From CAVVEC01 sp963770485 (lineage in GTDB: Bacteria > Acidobacteriota > Terriglobia > Terriglobales > Acidobacteriaceae): a stretch of DNA of 64,000 nucleotides. Where the stretch lies: assembly GCA_963770485.1 (NCBI GenBank), contig CAVYPX010000016.1, positions 372,001 to 436,000 of the forward strand. The letters run 5' to 3'. The notes under the pieces are model-generated. The model was not told the DNA's origin and searched no databases. It saw only the letters and a program-made list of their open reading frames with translations. Positions 26,948 to 36,295 of this stretch are shown here, in pieces (the stretch's first letter is position 1; every line of letters begins with the position of its first letter). The translations under genes and the position numbers were made by a program.

Positions 26948-27291
26948 TCAAGCGATCACCGGATTCTCTGTGCCGATCAGAAACTCACAGCTGAAATCGA
27001 GGAATTTCTCCTCATCCGGGCGAATCTTTTCCATATATCCTTGTGACGTGAAGACCGCGGCAAGCCCTGCCAAATCGTCGAACGAGAGCTCAGTTGTACC
27101 GTCGATCTTCGAGTCAGGAAGTCGGGGAGCGTTTCCCCAGTGCTGGAATGGCATTGCACGTATCGGCGAACATGTTGTTTCACCTCAGGCAACGACGAAA
27201 ATAGAGGCGCATGGCGCTCGCGGTGATAGTGCACGAACTCATCGTGGGTCATACCCTGGCGGCGGCGTAAAACAATTGTGAACTTAATCAC
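26948..27291 (-). pseudogene. EthD-domain protein, single-base frameshift
   Basis: A small dimeric alpha/beta-barrel protein of the EthD family, broken into two frames. The first half starts at GTG 27291 (AAGGA nine bases upstream) and reads IKFTIVLRRRQGMTHDEFVH then KQHVRRYVQC. The second half reads PFQHWGNAPRLP and DGTTELSFDDLAGL in another frame, down to 26948. Adding one C to the minus-strand tgccatt (plus-strand GG at 27150-27151) joins them as VQCPFQHWGN. The lesion lies in a short G run, so it may be a consensus error. Intact length would be about 114 residues, normal for the family. Confidence 0.75.
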
Positions 27292-27627
27292 TGGCGTTTT
27301 CCTTTAATCTGAACATCATTTACTGCATGAGATTCTCCTGACTCGTTCCCATTTCTCTGTCTCGCGGTTGATCCACTCCCGGATGTATGGTGGACAGTGT
27401 AGCAGGATCATGCCCATCGATTCGCATTCCCAAAAACCGAACTGTGACGAACGTTGTCCTTAGGATTTATAGTCGTTCAAATTGCAGTTGGGTTCTTCAT
27501 TGCATTTCAAGCTACTGGCACAAGAGCCATACCTCTATTCATCAGCGCGGGTGCTGCGGCGCGTTAACTGTCGAGAACAAGGCCATTTCACAAGCTTTGC
27601 GCCGTTTGTTCGCCGGGGCGTGGGGAT

Positions 27628-27657
27628 TTTGAGCGTAATCGCGATTTTACGACAATT
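27628..27657 (+). repeat. Dispersed hairpin repeat, diverged copy
   Basis: It reads ggggattttgagcgtaatcg followed by cgattttacg. It shares ggggattttgag(c/t)gtaatcgcgat with the copy at 31306, but the right arm of the hairpin has decayed. Confidence 0.5.
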
Positions 27658-27679
27658 GAAGCTCGGTGAAGCCCCTCCT

Positions 27680-27688
27680 TGGTATACT
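27680..27688 (+). promoter_or_regulatory. Extended -10 promoter for GloVer C
   Basis: The sequence TGGTATACT is an extended -10 element (TGn-TATACT). A TTGAAG lies upstream, but 21 bases from the -10, too far for a standard -35. The predicted leader would be about 120 nt before the GloVer C start. Confidence 0.45.
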
Positions 27689-27816
27689 GCTGGACGCTAC
27701 CTGCTGACGCCGAAAGCAGGACGGTGAGAATCTCGTTGAAGTTCGCGGTTGATTTATCGCGCCGCCGCGCGGCCTTCTCCGCTTGAAGGTGTTCCAAGGC
27801 GCAACAGGAGGGATGT

Positions 27817-29010
27817 ATGGGACCGTCATCGCGGCCGCATAGAGAGCCCACCAGGCCTCACCCATTGGGAGCCTGGGCCGCCTTCATGTTTTGCGCCGCA
27901 CTCGCAATCGCTTCACCAGCACAGACGTTCACAACTCTGGTAGATTTCAACGGGGCCAACGGCGCTTATCCCGCAGCGTCTCTTGTTCAAGGCACTGACA
28001 AGAACTTCTACGGGACGACATACGATGGCGGGGCCAACAGCCCCCCTGCCTGCAACTATAGCGGGAATGTCGGGTGCGGAACGGTCTTCAAGGTAGCCGC
28101 AGGCCGCAGGCTGACCACGCTTTACAACTTTTGCTCCCTGACGAACTGCGCTGATGGCTTTAATCCTTACGCGGGGCTGGTGCAAGCCAGAGACGGGAAT
28201 TTCTACGGGACAACTTGGGGCGGTGGTGCCAACGGCTATGGCACGGTCTTCAGGATCACGCCGAAGGGCAAGCTAACCACTCTTTACAATTTTTGCTCCC
28301 AGACGAACTGCGCTGATGGCTTTAATCCTAGCGCACTGATTCAAGCTAAAGACGGGAATTTCTACGGGACAACCCAGTATGGCACCGTCTTCAAGATCAC
28401 CCCTAGAGGCGAGCTGACGACGCTGGTCGCCTGCGGCGGACAACCCATGGCAGGTCTGGTTCAAGCGACTGACGGGAATCTCTACGGAGAAACATTCGAC
28501 GAGAATACTGGCACGGTTTTCAAAATTACCCCTGGGGGCAAGCTGACCACGCTGCTCATCTTCGACGGCGTTGACGGCGCTAATCCTTCTGGGGGACTGA
28601 TCCAAGCCACTGACGGCAGCTTCTACGGGACAACCCAAAATGGCGGGATCAAGGGCTATGGCACGGTTTTTAGGATCACCGCCACGGGCGAGCTGACGAC
28701 GCTGCATGTCTTCCACCACCTCGACGGGGCTTTCCCTCAAGCAGGGGTGATCCAAGCCAGAAATGGCAATTTCTACGGCACAACCAGCAGTGGCGGAGCG
28801 GACAACACAGGCACGGTTTTCAAAATCACCCCCACGGGTACATTGACGACCCTGCATAGCTTTAACGGCACTGACGGCTCCGACCCTGCTGCTGGGCTGA
28901 TCCAAGCCACCAACGGGAAATTCTACGGTACAACGACAAACGGCGGGACAGGCAACAACTGCAATAACGGTTATTTCGTCTGCGGGACGGTGTTCAGGAT
29001 TGCGCCGTGA
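27817..29010 (+). CDS. Secreted GloVer tandem-repeat protein C (seven repeats)
   Basis: A 397-residue exported protein. The ATG at 27817 has AGGAGG five bases upstream. A basic N-terminal stretch precedes the signal core (AWAAFMFCAALAIASPAQ). The seven units differ from the other paralogues by favouring NFYGTT: DKNFYGTTYDGG, NFYGTTWGGG, NFYGTTQYG, NLYGETFDEN, SFYGTTQNGG, NFYGTTSSGG and KFYGTTTNGG. Several units share near-identical text (LTTLYNFCSxTNCADGFNP twice), so recent unit duplication is likely. Cys pairs occur in linkers and in units 1 and 7. It ends VFRIAP after unit 7. It converges with GloVer D. Confidence 0.87.
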   Translation: MGPSSRPHREPTRPHPLGAWAAFMFCAALAIASPAQTFTTLVDFNGANGAYPAASLVQGTDKNFYGTTYDGGANSPPACNYSGNVGCGTVFKVAAGRRLTTLYNFCSLTNCADGFNPYAGLVQARDGNFYGTTWGGGANGYGTVFRITPKGKLTTLYNFCSQTNCADGFNPSALIQAKDGNFYGTTQYGTVFKITPRGELTTLVACGGQPMAGLVQATDGNLYGETFDENTGTVFKITPGGKLTTLLIFDGVDGANPSGGLIQATDGSFYGTTQNGGIKGYGTVFRITATGELTTLHVFHHLDGAFPQAGVIQARNGNFYGTTSSGGADNTGTVFKITPTGTLTTLHSFNGTDGSDPAAGLIQATNGKFYGTTTNGGTGNNCNNGYFVCGTVFRIAP

Positions 29011-29104
29011 AGTTGAGGAATCCGGACTATCTGGCCGACCAGACAATCCATTGTGAGAACGAGGGTTATCGACGGACGAAAGCAGGCCATAGCGCTCATT
29101 GACC

Positions 29105-29140
29105 CGTCAGTGAGTGTTATGGCCAGTTTCACCACTTGAC
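29105..29140 (+). repeat. Dispersed hairpin repeat, decayed copy
   Basis: It reads cgtcagtgagtgttatggcc then agtttcaccac. The left block GTCAgTGAGTGtTATGG matches other copies. The palindromic core is mutated. Confidence 0.4.
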
Positions 29141-29279
29141 CTAAGAGCTTGTAACAAAACCTCCACCAAGTCTAGAGGTCGCCCATGAAGCGGATTCATG
29201 TGACAATGGCCCCGCCTCTGGATGCTGTCTACTCCTTAATCGCAAGAAACGGCGGCGCAAGTCTCCGTGAGCACACCCG

Positions 29280-30440
29280 CTACTTCGTGATCTGCCACAC
29301 GGTTCCGCAACTGTTGTTGCATCCGTGGCCGCTGCCGCCATACAGCGTTGTGCTGTAGAGATTACCCGCGGCATCCCGGAGCAGGCCTGCGTAGAGATAC
29401 GAGCCGTCCGAACCACTGAAGGTGTGCAGCAGGGTCAGCGTGCCTTTCTTGTCCAGTCTATATACCGTTCCGAGGTTGTACGATCCGCCTTGGTAGGTAT
29501 CACCGTACAAGTTACCTTTGGCGTCCATAATCACGCCAGCGACGGGCTCCGACCCATCTGACGACCCACCCGCGAAGCTATGCAACACGGTTTCCTTGCC
29601 CTTCTGGCTCACCTTCCACACGATTCCAAAGTGGTAGGGACCGCACGCATTCGCGGTACCATAGAGATTACCTTGCTTATCCATGACCGGAATTCCGAAG
29701 ACATCACACCCGTCCGTCCCCCCGCCGAAGCTATAGAAGAGCTTTATTTTGCCGGTCTTACTGAGCTTATACACCACTCCTGAGTCGGCTCTCCCGCCCT
29801 GCTCGGTGACGCCATAGATGTTACCTGCCTTGTCCATGAGCACAGTTGTAAACTGTGGAAACCGCCCGTCGGAACTTCCGCCGGCGAAGCCGTGCAGCAC
29901 AGTAAACTGGCGGTTCTTACTTAGTTTGAACACGGTCCCGTACTTGCCAGTGCCGCCGCACTCCGAAGCAGTACCGTAGAAATTACCCGCTTTATCACGA
30001 AGCAACCCTCCGGTGGGATAGCATCCGTCAGAGCCTCCCGTGAAACTGTACAGCACGGTCTCCTTGCCACTTTTGCTTAGCTGGAACACGGTTCCCACGC
30101 CCGAAGGCCCGCCAACCTCTGTAGTACCATACAGGTTGCCAGAAGAGTCCGCCGTCAGCCCCGCGACAGGGTTCGCTCCGTCGCTGCCTCCCGCAAAACT
30201 GTAAAGCACGGTCTCGTTGCCGGCCGTGTCGAGCTTAAACACGACGCCGTAGCCGGAAGCACCGCCTGCATACGTAGTACTGTAGAGATTACCCGCCTTG
30301 TCGCGGAGCACAGCGGCGTAGGGATATCCGCCGTCCGATCCCCCGGTGAAATTGTAAAGTGTGGTGAAAGTCTGCGCCGGTGCCAGAGCCGTCAACACCA
30401 GCACGACCAGGAACGCGATGACATGCACTCTGTTGATCAC
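29280..30440 (-). CDS. Secreted GloVer tandem-repeat protein D (seven repeats)
   Basis: A 386-residue exported protein starting at GTG 30440, with AGGAGG nine bases upstream. The signal peptide is VIAFLVVLVLTALAPAQ. Seven units carry NLYSTTYAGG, NLYGTTEVGG, NFYGTASECGG, NIYGVTEQGG, NLYGTANACG, NLYGDTYQGG and NLYSTTLYGG, with linkers such as GKETVLYSFTGGSDG. Unit 7 has a Cys pair (GCNNSCG) and the protein ends VWQITK. No anchor or sorting signal is present. It converges on GloVer C, with 269 bases between the stops. Confidence 0.87.
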   Translation of the reverse strand: MINRVHVIAFLVVLVLTALAPAQTFTTLYNFTGGSDGGYPYAAVLRDKAGNLYSTTYAGGASGYGVVFKLDTAGNETVLYSFAGGSDGANPVAGLTADSSGNLYGTTEVGGPSGVGTVFQLSKSGKETVLYSFTGGSDGCYPTGGLLRDKAGNFYGTASECGGTGKYGTVFKLSKNRQFTVLHGFAGGSSDGRFPQFTTVLMDKAGNIYGVTEQGGRADSGVVYKLSKTGKIKLFYSFGGGTDGCDVFGIPVMDKQGNLYGTANACGPYHFGIVWKVSQKGKETVLHSFAGGSSDGSEPVAGVIMDAKGNLYGDTYQGGSYNLGTVYRLDKKGTLTLLHTFSGSDGSYLYAGLLRDAAGNLYSTTLYGGSGHGCNNSCGTVWQITK

Positions 30441-30857
30441 GATTGTGTCCTCCTGTTTGATGAATGCGATTTACGACACTCGCCTGAGGGGCGTGGCTAC
30501 CGCGCTTCGGCAGGCGAGGTAATCCGTTGCGCCGAAAAACGCGCAATACGCACTTTCGGCACCCTTGTACCACCCCGCCCCCTGCCCCTGTCAAGTGATA
30601 TAGGCCAAGTAACTCGGCCCTGCAAAGGGGCAACCCTTGTGACAGACCTCACAAGGTCCGGTGACGAAAAGCCGCGCTGCTGGCTGGTTTCGGCAGCCCG
30701 CTGAGGAGTGTGGCGAAGGTCTGCGCGGTGGCGACGAATGCTCGCATAGGAAGGTCTGACGGGTAACTTCCGAGAACAGGCCTTAGCGTAAATTAACCAG
30801 CGGTCAACTTGTGCTATGGCGATGTTTCGCCAACTGACTTTGGTTTATATTTTGTTC
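30441..30857. other. Intergenic between GloVer D and the broken VOC gene
   Basis: This holds 417 bases, divergent. It includes a small GACCT/AGGTC hairpin near 30643-30657 and an intact copy of the dispersed hairpin repeat at 30801-30834. No gene is evident. Confidence 0.4.
30801..30834 (+). repeat. Dispersed hairpin repeat, intact copy
   Basis: It contains TGGCGA (30817-30822), a TGTT loop and TCGCCA (30827-30832), a perfect 6-bp stem, preceded by cggtcaacttgtgctaTGG. It is the best-preserved copy together with that at 34430. It sits just before the VOC start. Confidence 0.65.
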
Positions 30858-31237
30858 ATGAACAAAGGGTACATCTATTTTGAAATACAGGCCGACGATC
30901 CTGATCGCGCAATCAGTTTTTACTCACAGGTTTTCGGTTGGAAGTTCGACGAAGTGAAAGGCCTTCCAGTTCCTTACTGGCGGATCGAGACCGGAGGGTC
31001 ACGGGGCGGATTGCTGAAGCGCCCCGCAAAAACTCCACCAACGCGTGCGGCACGAATGCCTTTGTCTGTTCTCTGGAAGTGGAAGACTTTGATGAGACAG
31101 CAAGGGTAATCGAGCAACTCGGGGGCGTTGTGGCATTGCCCAAATTCGCGGTCCCAAAGACGTGCTGGCAGGGCTATTTCGTCGATGCCGAGGGGAATAC
31201 ATTCGGGATCTTCCAGGTGGATGTGAACGCGAAATAA
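30858..31237 (+). pseudogene. VOC (glyoxalase/bleomycin-resistance fold) protein, single-base frameshift
   Basis: A vicinal-oxygen-chelate domain protein split by a lost base. The first part starts MNKGYIYFEIQADDPDRAIS and includes FYSQVFGWKFDE, the usual first module. The second part, in another frame, reads CGTNAFVCSLEVEDFDETAR and ends GNTFGIFQVD. Adding one A to the run gcaaaaact near 31027-31032, or one base a little later, restores a single ORF of about 126 residues. No ribosome binding site precedes the ATG. Because the lesion is close to an A run, sequencing error is a serious alternative to true decay. Confidence 0.78.
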
Positions 31238-31305
31238 GCCGAAATTTTCCTCATCCTTCGCGAGGCCATCGAGCAAGTTGACAGACCCATGCTAGTCATT
31301 GCTGG

Positions 31306-31337
31306 GGATTTTGAGTGTAATCGCGATGTTTCGCCAA
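31306..31337 (+). repeat. Dispersed hairpin repeat, partial copy
   Basis: It reads ggattttgagtgtaatcgcg then atgtttcgccaac. The right arm TTTCGCCAAC is intact and the left arm is altered (TCGCGA). It lies about 75 bases before the kinase start. Confidence 0.5.
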
Positions 31338-31412
31338 CGATCCGTTTAACACACGCGAACCTCTCTGCTTTCATTGACTTGCTCCGCTTCGCCCACGTAA
31401 GATTTCGCGTCA

Positions 31413-34349
31413 GTGATCGTTCCAACCATCTCGCGCTACCGCATCCTCGAAAAGCTCGGCGGCGGCGGGATGGGTGTGGTCTACAAAGCTGAGGACACCG
31501 AACTTGGCCGCTTCGTCGCCCTCAAATTCCTGCCCGAGGACTTAGCGGAAGACCCGCAATCTCTCGAACGCTTCCGCCGGGAAGCACGCGCCGCTTCCGC
31601 CCTGAACCACCCCACCATCTGCACGATCTACGAAATTGGCAAGCACGACGGTCGTTCGTTCATCGCCATGGAGTTTCTGGATGGGGTGACGCTGAAACAC
31701 CGCATCGCTGGGCATCCGCTGGAAATTGAAACCCTGCTGTCGCTCGCAATCGAGATCGCCGATGCACTGGACGCCGCCCACTCCAAGGGAATCGTGCATC
31801 GCGACATCAAGCCTGGCAACATCTTTGTCACGGAACGCGGCCATGCCAAGATTCTGGATTTCGGGCTGGCGAAAATAGACCTCACTTACCGGCGCATTGA
31901 GAGCGGATCTGGCTCCGATGACCCCACGCTTGAAGACAAAGAACTTACAACCGGTGGTAGCACGATGGGCACGGTGACGTATATGTCTCCGGAGCAGGTG
32001 GCAGGCAAGCCCTTGGATGCGCGCACTGATTTATTCTCCTTCGGAGCTGTTCTCTACGAGATGGCAACCGGTCAGGTTGCTTTTGAAAGGCCGACGATCG
32101 GGGCCACCTTCGGCGCCATTCTGCATGAGGAAGCACTTCCCGCAAGTCACTGGAATCCTGAGTTGCCTCCTCAGGTGGAGGAAATTATTGGGAAAGCATT
32201 AGAGAAAAATCGAGAGCTGCGCTACCAGCACGCAGCCGATATGCGAACGGATTTGCAACGGCTGAAGCGGGACTCGGAAAGCGGACGCATTTCCGCGGCA
32301 AGTTCGGGCGTGGTGGCAGCGGCACAAGCTCCCACGGCAGGACGCGGAAAACTCTGGAAGATTGCGGTTTCTTTGCTCGTCGCTTTGATCGTGGCGGGTG
32401 GGTTTTACTATCGGTCGCGGTATCAGACCACATACCATCTGACAGATCAGGACACCATTGTTCTCTCCGATTTTGCGAACAGCACGGGCGATGCGGTGTT
32501 CGACGACACGCTGAAGACGGCGCTTAGCGTTTCCTTGCGGCAGTCGCCTTTTCTAAATGTGCTCTCTGACAGCAAAGTGGTGAAGACCATGCGACTGATG
32601 ACCCGTCCGGCTGACACGAAACTCACGCCTGAGGTAGCCCGCGAGCTGTGCCTGCGGGCGCACAGCAAGGCCTACATTGGCGGCGCCATCGGCAGTCTGG
32701 GCAGCGAGTATGTACTGGCGCTTAACGCGGTGAACTGCCAGAGCGGAGACACGCTGGCGCAGGAGCAGGTGACGGCGGCCTCCAAGGAGAAAGTGCTGGA
32801 TGTCCTGGGCGCGGCGGCATCCAAGCTACGCGGCGAGCTAGGCGAATCGCTGGCGACGGTGCAGAAGTTTGACGTTCCGCTCGCCGAGGCCACCACGTCT
32901 TCGCTCGAAGCTCTGAAAGCGTACAGCCTGGGCAGAAAAACCCTCAGTGAGAAAGGTCCCGCCGCAGCGCTGCCGTACCATCAACGGGCCACCGAGCTTG
33001 ATCCGAATTTTGCCATCGCCTACAAGGCAGTGGGCGGTGACTACGACAGTGTCGGCCAGCTCGGGCGAGCCAGGGAGTATTTCACCAAGGCATTCGAGTT
33101 GCGGGAACATGCCAGTGAGCGGGAAAAGCTGGACATCACCGCCGACTACTATTCGAATGTGACTGGGGAAGTGGATAAAGCGATCCAGACATATCAGGAG
33201 GAGATTGAGAGCTACCCGCGGGAAGTCGGAGCCTACACCGAGTTGGGAGCAGTGTTCGTTCTGCAGGGACAGTATGAGAAAGCCGCGGAGATCACGAGGC
33301 AAGCCCAGCGCCTTGCGCCGGATCATGTAGCTTCGTATGAGAATCTCGCCAACTGTGCCCTGGCCTTGCAGCGATTTGACGAAGCGCGACAGATGATCCA
33401 CGAGTTGCAGGCGCGAAAACTGGATGATGTCGTGATGCGGAATATTCTGTACGCTCTTGCCTTTCTCGGGGCGGATTCCGAGGCGATGGCGGAACAGCAA
33501 CAGTGGTTTGCGGGCAAGCCCGAGTTTGAGAACTGGGGACTTGCGCTCGCATCCGACAGCGAGGCGTATAGAGGTCATCTTGGCAAGGCACGGGAATTGA
33601 CCAGGCGGTCGGTGGACTCAGCAATTCGGGCGGACAGCAAGGAAAATGGGGCAATATGGCAGGCGATTGCAGCTCAGCGAGAAGCTGCTTTCGGCAATCC
33701 TGCGGAAGCCCGGCGGACGGCGGCAGCGGCTCTAAGGCTTGCTTCCGCGAGTGAGGGCGTCCAGAGCGAAGCCGCGCTTGCGTTTGCCATGGCGGGTGAT
33801 GCCGCGCGGGCCGGGCCTCTGGCGCAAGAACTCGAGAAACGCTTTCCACACGACACGCAGATGCAGTCGCTTTGGCTGCCAGCGATTCAGGCGCAATTGG
33901 CGCTGGACAGGAAAAATCCCTCTCTCGCGCTGAATACTCTACAAGCTGCTTCCCCCATCGAGTTAGGTCAGATTGGGTTCGTCATCAATCTTTCCTGTCT
34001 CTATCCGGTGTATGTGCGCGGAGAGGCATACCTGGCAGCCGGAGAAGGCAACGCTGCGGCCGCCGAGTTTCAAAAGATCATCGACCACAGCGGGATTGTC
34101 TGGAACTGCTGGACAGGAGCGTTGGCGCATCTGGGCGTAGCTCGTGCCAACGCACTCGAAGCTGGTATAGGCCGTGTGGGGACGGGCGCCCCGCCCGTCC
34201 AGGGGGAGCGAAGCTCCGCAGGCGATGCCGATGCTGCCCGCGTCCGCGCACTCGCCGCTTACCAAGATTTCCTCGCGATCTGGAAAGACGCCGACCCTGA
34301 CATCCCCATCCTGAAGGCAGCGAAAGCGGAGCACGAGAAGCTGCAATGA
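31413..34349 (+). CDS. Membrane Ser/Thr protein kinase with C-terminal TPR-type sensor region (kinase 1)
   Basis: A 978-residue Hanks-type kinase. The kinase domain (about 8-285) has GGGGMGVVYKAED (17-29), catalytic Lys38 (VALKFLP), HRDIKPGN (129-136), DFG (149-151) and SPE (192-194), so it should be active. A TM helix follows (about 314-333). The outer half has a TolB-like segment (IVLSDFANSTGDAVFDDTLK) and then many TPR-like helical repeats (ALPYHQRATELDPNFAIAYK and others). This architecture is abundant in Acidobacteriota. A palindromic DNA cassette is inserted in frame near residues 920-935 (GRVGTGAPPVQGERSSAG). The GTG start has no clear Shine-Dalgarno. Confidence 0.9.
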   Translation: MIVPTISRYRILEKLGGGGMGVVYKAEDTELGRFVALKFLPEDLAEDPQSLERFRREARAASALNHPTICTIYEIGKHDGRSFIAMEFLDGVTLKHRIAGHPLEIETLLSLAIEIADALDAAHSKGIVHRDIKPGNIFVTERGHAKILDFGLAKIDLTYRRIESGSGSDDPTLEDKELTTGGSTMGTVTYMSPEQVAGKPLDARTDLFSFGAVLYEMATGQVAFERPTIGATFGAILHEEALPASHWNPELPPQVEEIIGKALEKNRELRYQHAADMRTDLQRLKRDSESGRISAASSGVVAAAQAPTAGRGKLWKIAVSLLVALIVAGGFYYRSRYQTTYHLTDQDTIVLSDFANSTGDAVFDDTLKTALSVSLRQSPFLNVLSDSKVVKTMRLMTRPADTKLTPEVARELCLRAHSKAYIGGAIGSLGSEYVLALNAVNCQSGDTLAQEQVTAASKEKVLDVLGAAASKLRGELGESLATVQKFDVPLAEATTSSLEALKAYSLGRKTLSEKGPAAALPYHQRATELDPNFAIAYKAVGGDYDSVGQLGRAREYFTKAFELREHASEREKLDITADYYSNVTGEVDKAIQTYQEEIESYPREVGAYTELGAVFVLQGQYEKAAEITRQAQRLAPDHVASYENLANCALALQRFDEARQMIHELQARKLDDVVMRNILYALAFLGADSEAMAEQQQWFAGKPEFENWGLALASDSEAYRGHLGKARELTRRSVDSAIRADSKENGAIWQAIAAQREAAFGNPAEARRTAAAALRLASASEGVQSEAALAFAMAGDAARAGPLAQELEKRFPHDTQMQSLWLPAIQAQLALDRKNPSLALNTLQAASPIELGQIGFVINLSCLYPVYVRGEAYLAAGEGNAAAAEFQKIIDHSGIVWNCWTGALAHLGVARANALEAGIGRVGTGAPPVQGERSSAGDADAARVRALAAYQDFLAIWKDADPDIPILKAAKAEHEKLQ
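34180..34217. repeat. Double-hairpin palindromic element inside the kinase 1 gene
   Basis: GGACGGGCG (34180-34188), loop CCC, then CGCCCGTCC (34192-34200) is a perfect 9-bp stem. GGAGC (34205-34209), loop GAA, GCTCC (34213-34217) follows. The element is in frame and encodes a Gly/Pro/Ser-rich insert between helical repeats. Confidence 0.75.
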
Positions 34350-34429
34350 GCGAAGGGCAGTATACGTCCTGCCTAGTCGTTCACTGCTTACCGATAGTTG
34401 ACGAAACCAGCGATTACACGTTTTGACAG

Positions 34430-34463
34430 CCGGTCAATGAGTGATATGGCGATTCTTCGCCAA
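34430..34463 (+). repeat. Dispersed hairpin repeat, intact copy with a different loop
   Basis: GTCAATGAGTGATA precedes TGGCGA (34447-34452), loop TTCT, TCGCCA (34457-34462). The stem is conserved against the 30801 copy while the loop differs, which points to selection on, or a common origin of, the folded form. Confidence 0.65.
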
Positions 34464-34613
34464 GGCGGACTGCCAAATGACTCCATTGCCGCCACGAGGA
34501 ACAATCTCAAGCATGCTTCTAACGGAGCAGCAAGGTGATACACTGTTGCAGCTCTTCCAGCAAGCGCCGGAAGGGGAGCAAGATTTTTTCAACTTGGTAA
34601 GCCGGGAGACAAA

Positions 34614-35927
34614 ATGATGTTTAGACCTGTCCTCATGTCCATCATCCTAGTCACCGCCGCAGTAACAAACTATGCGGCAGCGTCAGTCACTTATCATGTA
34701 GGCTCCATTCAAGAAATCAGCCAGGGATGCGCCCCGAGTGAGGAAGTGGAGCAAGCGGTCGATCCAACGCACAGCAAGTATGTGTATGAGTCCTGGATCG
34801 GGTGCGGAGGCATCGGCTTTGCCCGCTCGACTGACGGCGGGGTCAAGTTCTCGGCGCCGATAACGATGCCGCAGTCTTCAGGTTCCTGGGATCCTACCGT
34901 GGCGGTCGGCCCCGATGGCACTTTATATGTGGGATATATGGTGTACGGCAGCACGCAAATTTTCCCCGTGGTTGCTGCATCGTTTGATCATGGGATGAGC
35001 TTCTCGCAGGTGACGCAGCTTCTTCCGCCCGATCAGGACAACTGGGGCGACCGCGTCTTCCTCGCGACCGCGCCTGACGGCTCGCTGTATGCCACATGGG
35101 ATTACGGCCCCTGGATTTCGTACATCCAGCTTATTTGTTCGAACGGAGGCAGTTGCTCTTATTCCTACGGCGATCTAAATGCGGTAGTGCAAAAGTCGAC
35201 GGATCGGGGGATGACGTTCGGCGCCATGGTTCATGTGAGTCCGCATTTTCCCGGGGGAGGAGCCGAGGCCGCTCCCATGGTGGTGGAATCAAGCGGCCAG
35301 ATCGACGCCTATTACCAGGCAGACCGCACTCTCAACCAGCAGAACTTCCAGTTAGCCCCCCTCGGCGGGCACTTCACCTCGTCCGTCGATGACGGCGAAC
35401 AGTGGTCCAAACCAATTTACTTCACTTCCCGTACGGGAAAAGTAGCACTTGAGGTGTGGTGGATCGACGGGGCGATTGGCATCGATGCCGGCGATAATCT
35501 TTACGCAACCTGGGACACGCAGGGCAAGAACTCCGACGGCACCCCGAACGACATCGGCTACTTCTCTTATTCGACCGACCACGGCAAACACTGGTCGGCG
35601 CCCATCAAGCCGATCCCGGACAAGCTCAACGTTCCGCACATCGTCCAAGTGGCTGGGGGGGCGAACGGAATTGCTTATGTGGCATGGCTCTCCGACAGCG
35701 ATTCACAGGGATATGCGATGTACCTGCGGACGTTTTCCATCACGAAAGGATGGCTGACTCCGCCGGTTCGCATTTCGAAGGGGTTTGGGAATAGCGGCGT
35801 GTGGCCCGGCGACACGTTTGGCATTTCAACGAGGAGTCCCAACAGCCTCGTCTTAAGCTGGGGCAGCACCCTGCCAACTGACAACCAGGCCAACATCTAC
35901 GCTGTGCCGGTTAAAGTGAGCTTTTAA
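34614..35927 (+). CDS. Secreted sialidase-fold (BNR/Asp-box) protein
   Basis: A 437-residue exported protein. The ATG at 34614 has GGGAG upstream, followed by a signal peptide (ILVTAAVTNYAAAS). Several Asp-box-like motifs mark a beta-propeller: STDGGVKFS, FDHGMSFS, STDRGMTFG, SVDDGEQWS and STDHGKHWS. Intervening lines such as DPTVAVGPDGTLYVGYM fit the blade pattern of exo-sialidase-like proteins. I cannot see the Arg triad and Tyr needed for true sialidase activity with confidence, so enzyme function is unproven. It may bind glycans or another surface. It follows the kinase gene after 264 bases containing the hairpin repeat. Confidence 0.78.
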   Translation: MMFRPVLMSIILVTAAVTNYAAASVTYHVGSIQEISQGCAPSEEVEQAVDPTHSKYVYESWIGCGGIGFARSTDGGVKFSAPITMPQSSGSWDPTVAVGPDGTLYVGYMVYGSTQIFPVVAASFDHGMSFSQVTQLLPPDQDNWGDRVFLATAPDGSLYATWDYGPWISYIQLICSNGGSCSYSYGDLNAVVQKSTDRGMTFGAMVHVSPHFPGGGAEAAPMVVESSGQIDAYYQADRTLNQQNFQLAPLGGHFTSSVDDGEQWSKPIYFTSRTGKVALEVWWIDGAIGIDAGDNLYATWDTQGKNSDGTPNDIGYFSYSTDHGKHWSAPIKPIPDKLNVPHIVQVAGGANGIAYVAWLSDSDSQGYAMYLRTFSITKGWLTPPVRISKGFGNSGVWPGDTFGISTRSPNSLVLSWGSTLPTDNQANIYAVPVKVSF

Positions 35928-36295
35928 CGATCACCATGGCCTGGTCGTCAGAGTGCCTTTCGACACGTCGCGTACGCCTGTTCCGCTATAAGATGTTCCT
36001 CCGCCGCGGTGTCACCAAGACAAACTCGAAGGTTCTACTTGCAGGGTGCGCCCCACAACCCGAAGTGTCCCTCAATGCACAACATCGGATAACATCGATG
36101 CTGCTTTGACCACCGGTTTAGCATCGAATATTCGGCGACATGTTTGGCCGGGCTAACAGCGGGCATCGGCTCGCAAGGATTCATAGTTGGACCTCCGAGC
36201 ATCTTAAGCCGAAAGTCGTGCCTCTCAATCCGCGAAACCCGCAGCAGCGACGCAACACCGGGCAAACGAAGGATGACGGGCAAGAGGAAACGGAA
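35928..36295. other. Intergenic
   Basis: This holds 368 bases between two plus-strand genes. The reading frame of the next gene is open back to 36140, but that part resembles no protein. No repeat or terminator was recognised. Confidence 0.35.

Larger units (their letters stand above)
27292..27816. other. Intergenic with promoter and dispersed-repeat copy
   Basis: This holds 525 bases between the broken EthD gene and GloVer C, which diverge. It contains a variant of the dispersed repeat (27628-27657, gattttgagcgtaatcgcga) and an extended -10 promoter. The short open frames lack ribosome binding sites. Confidence 0.45.
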
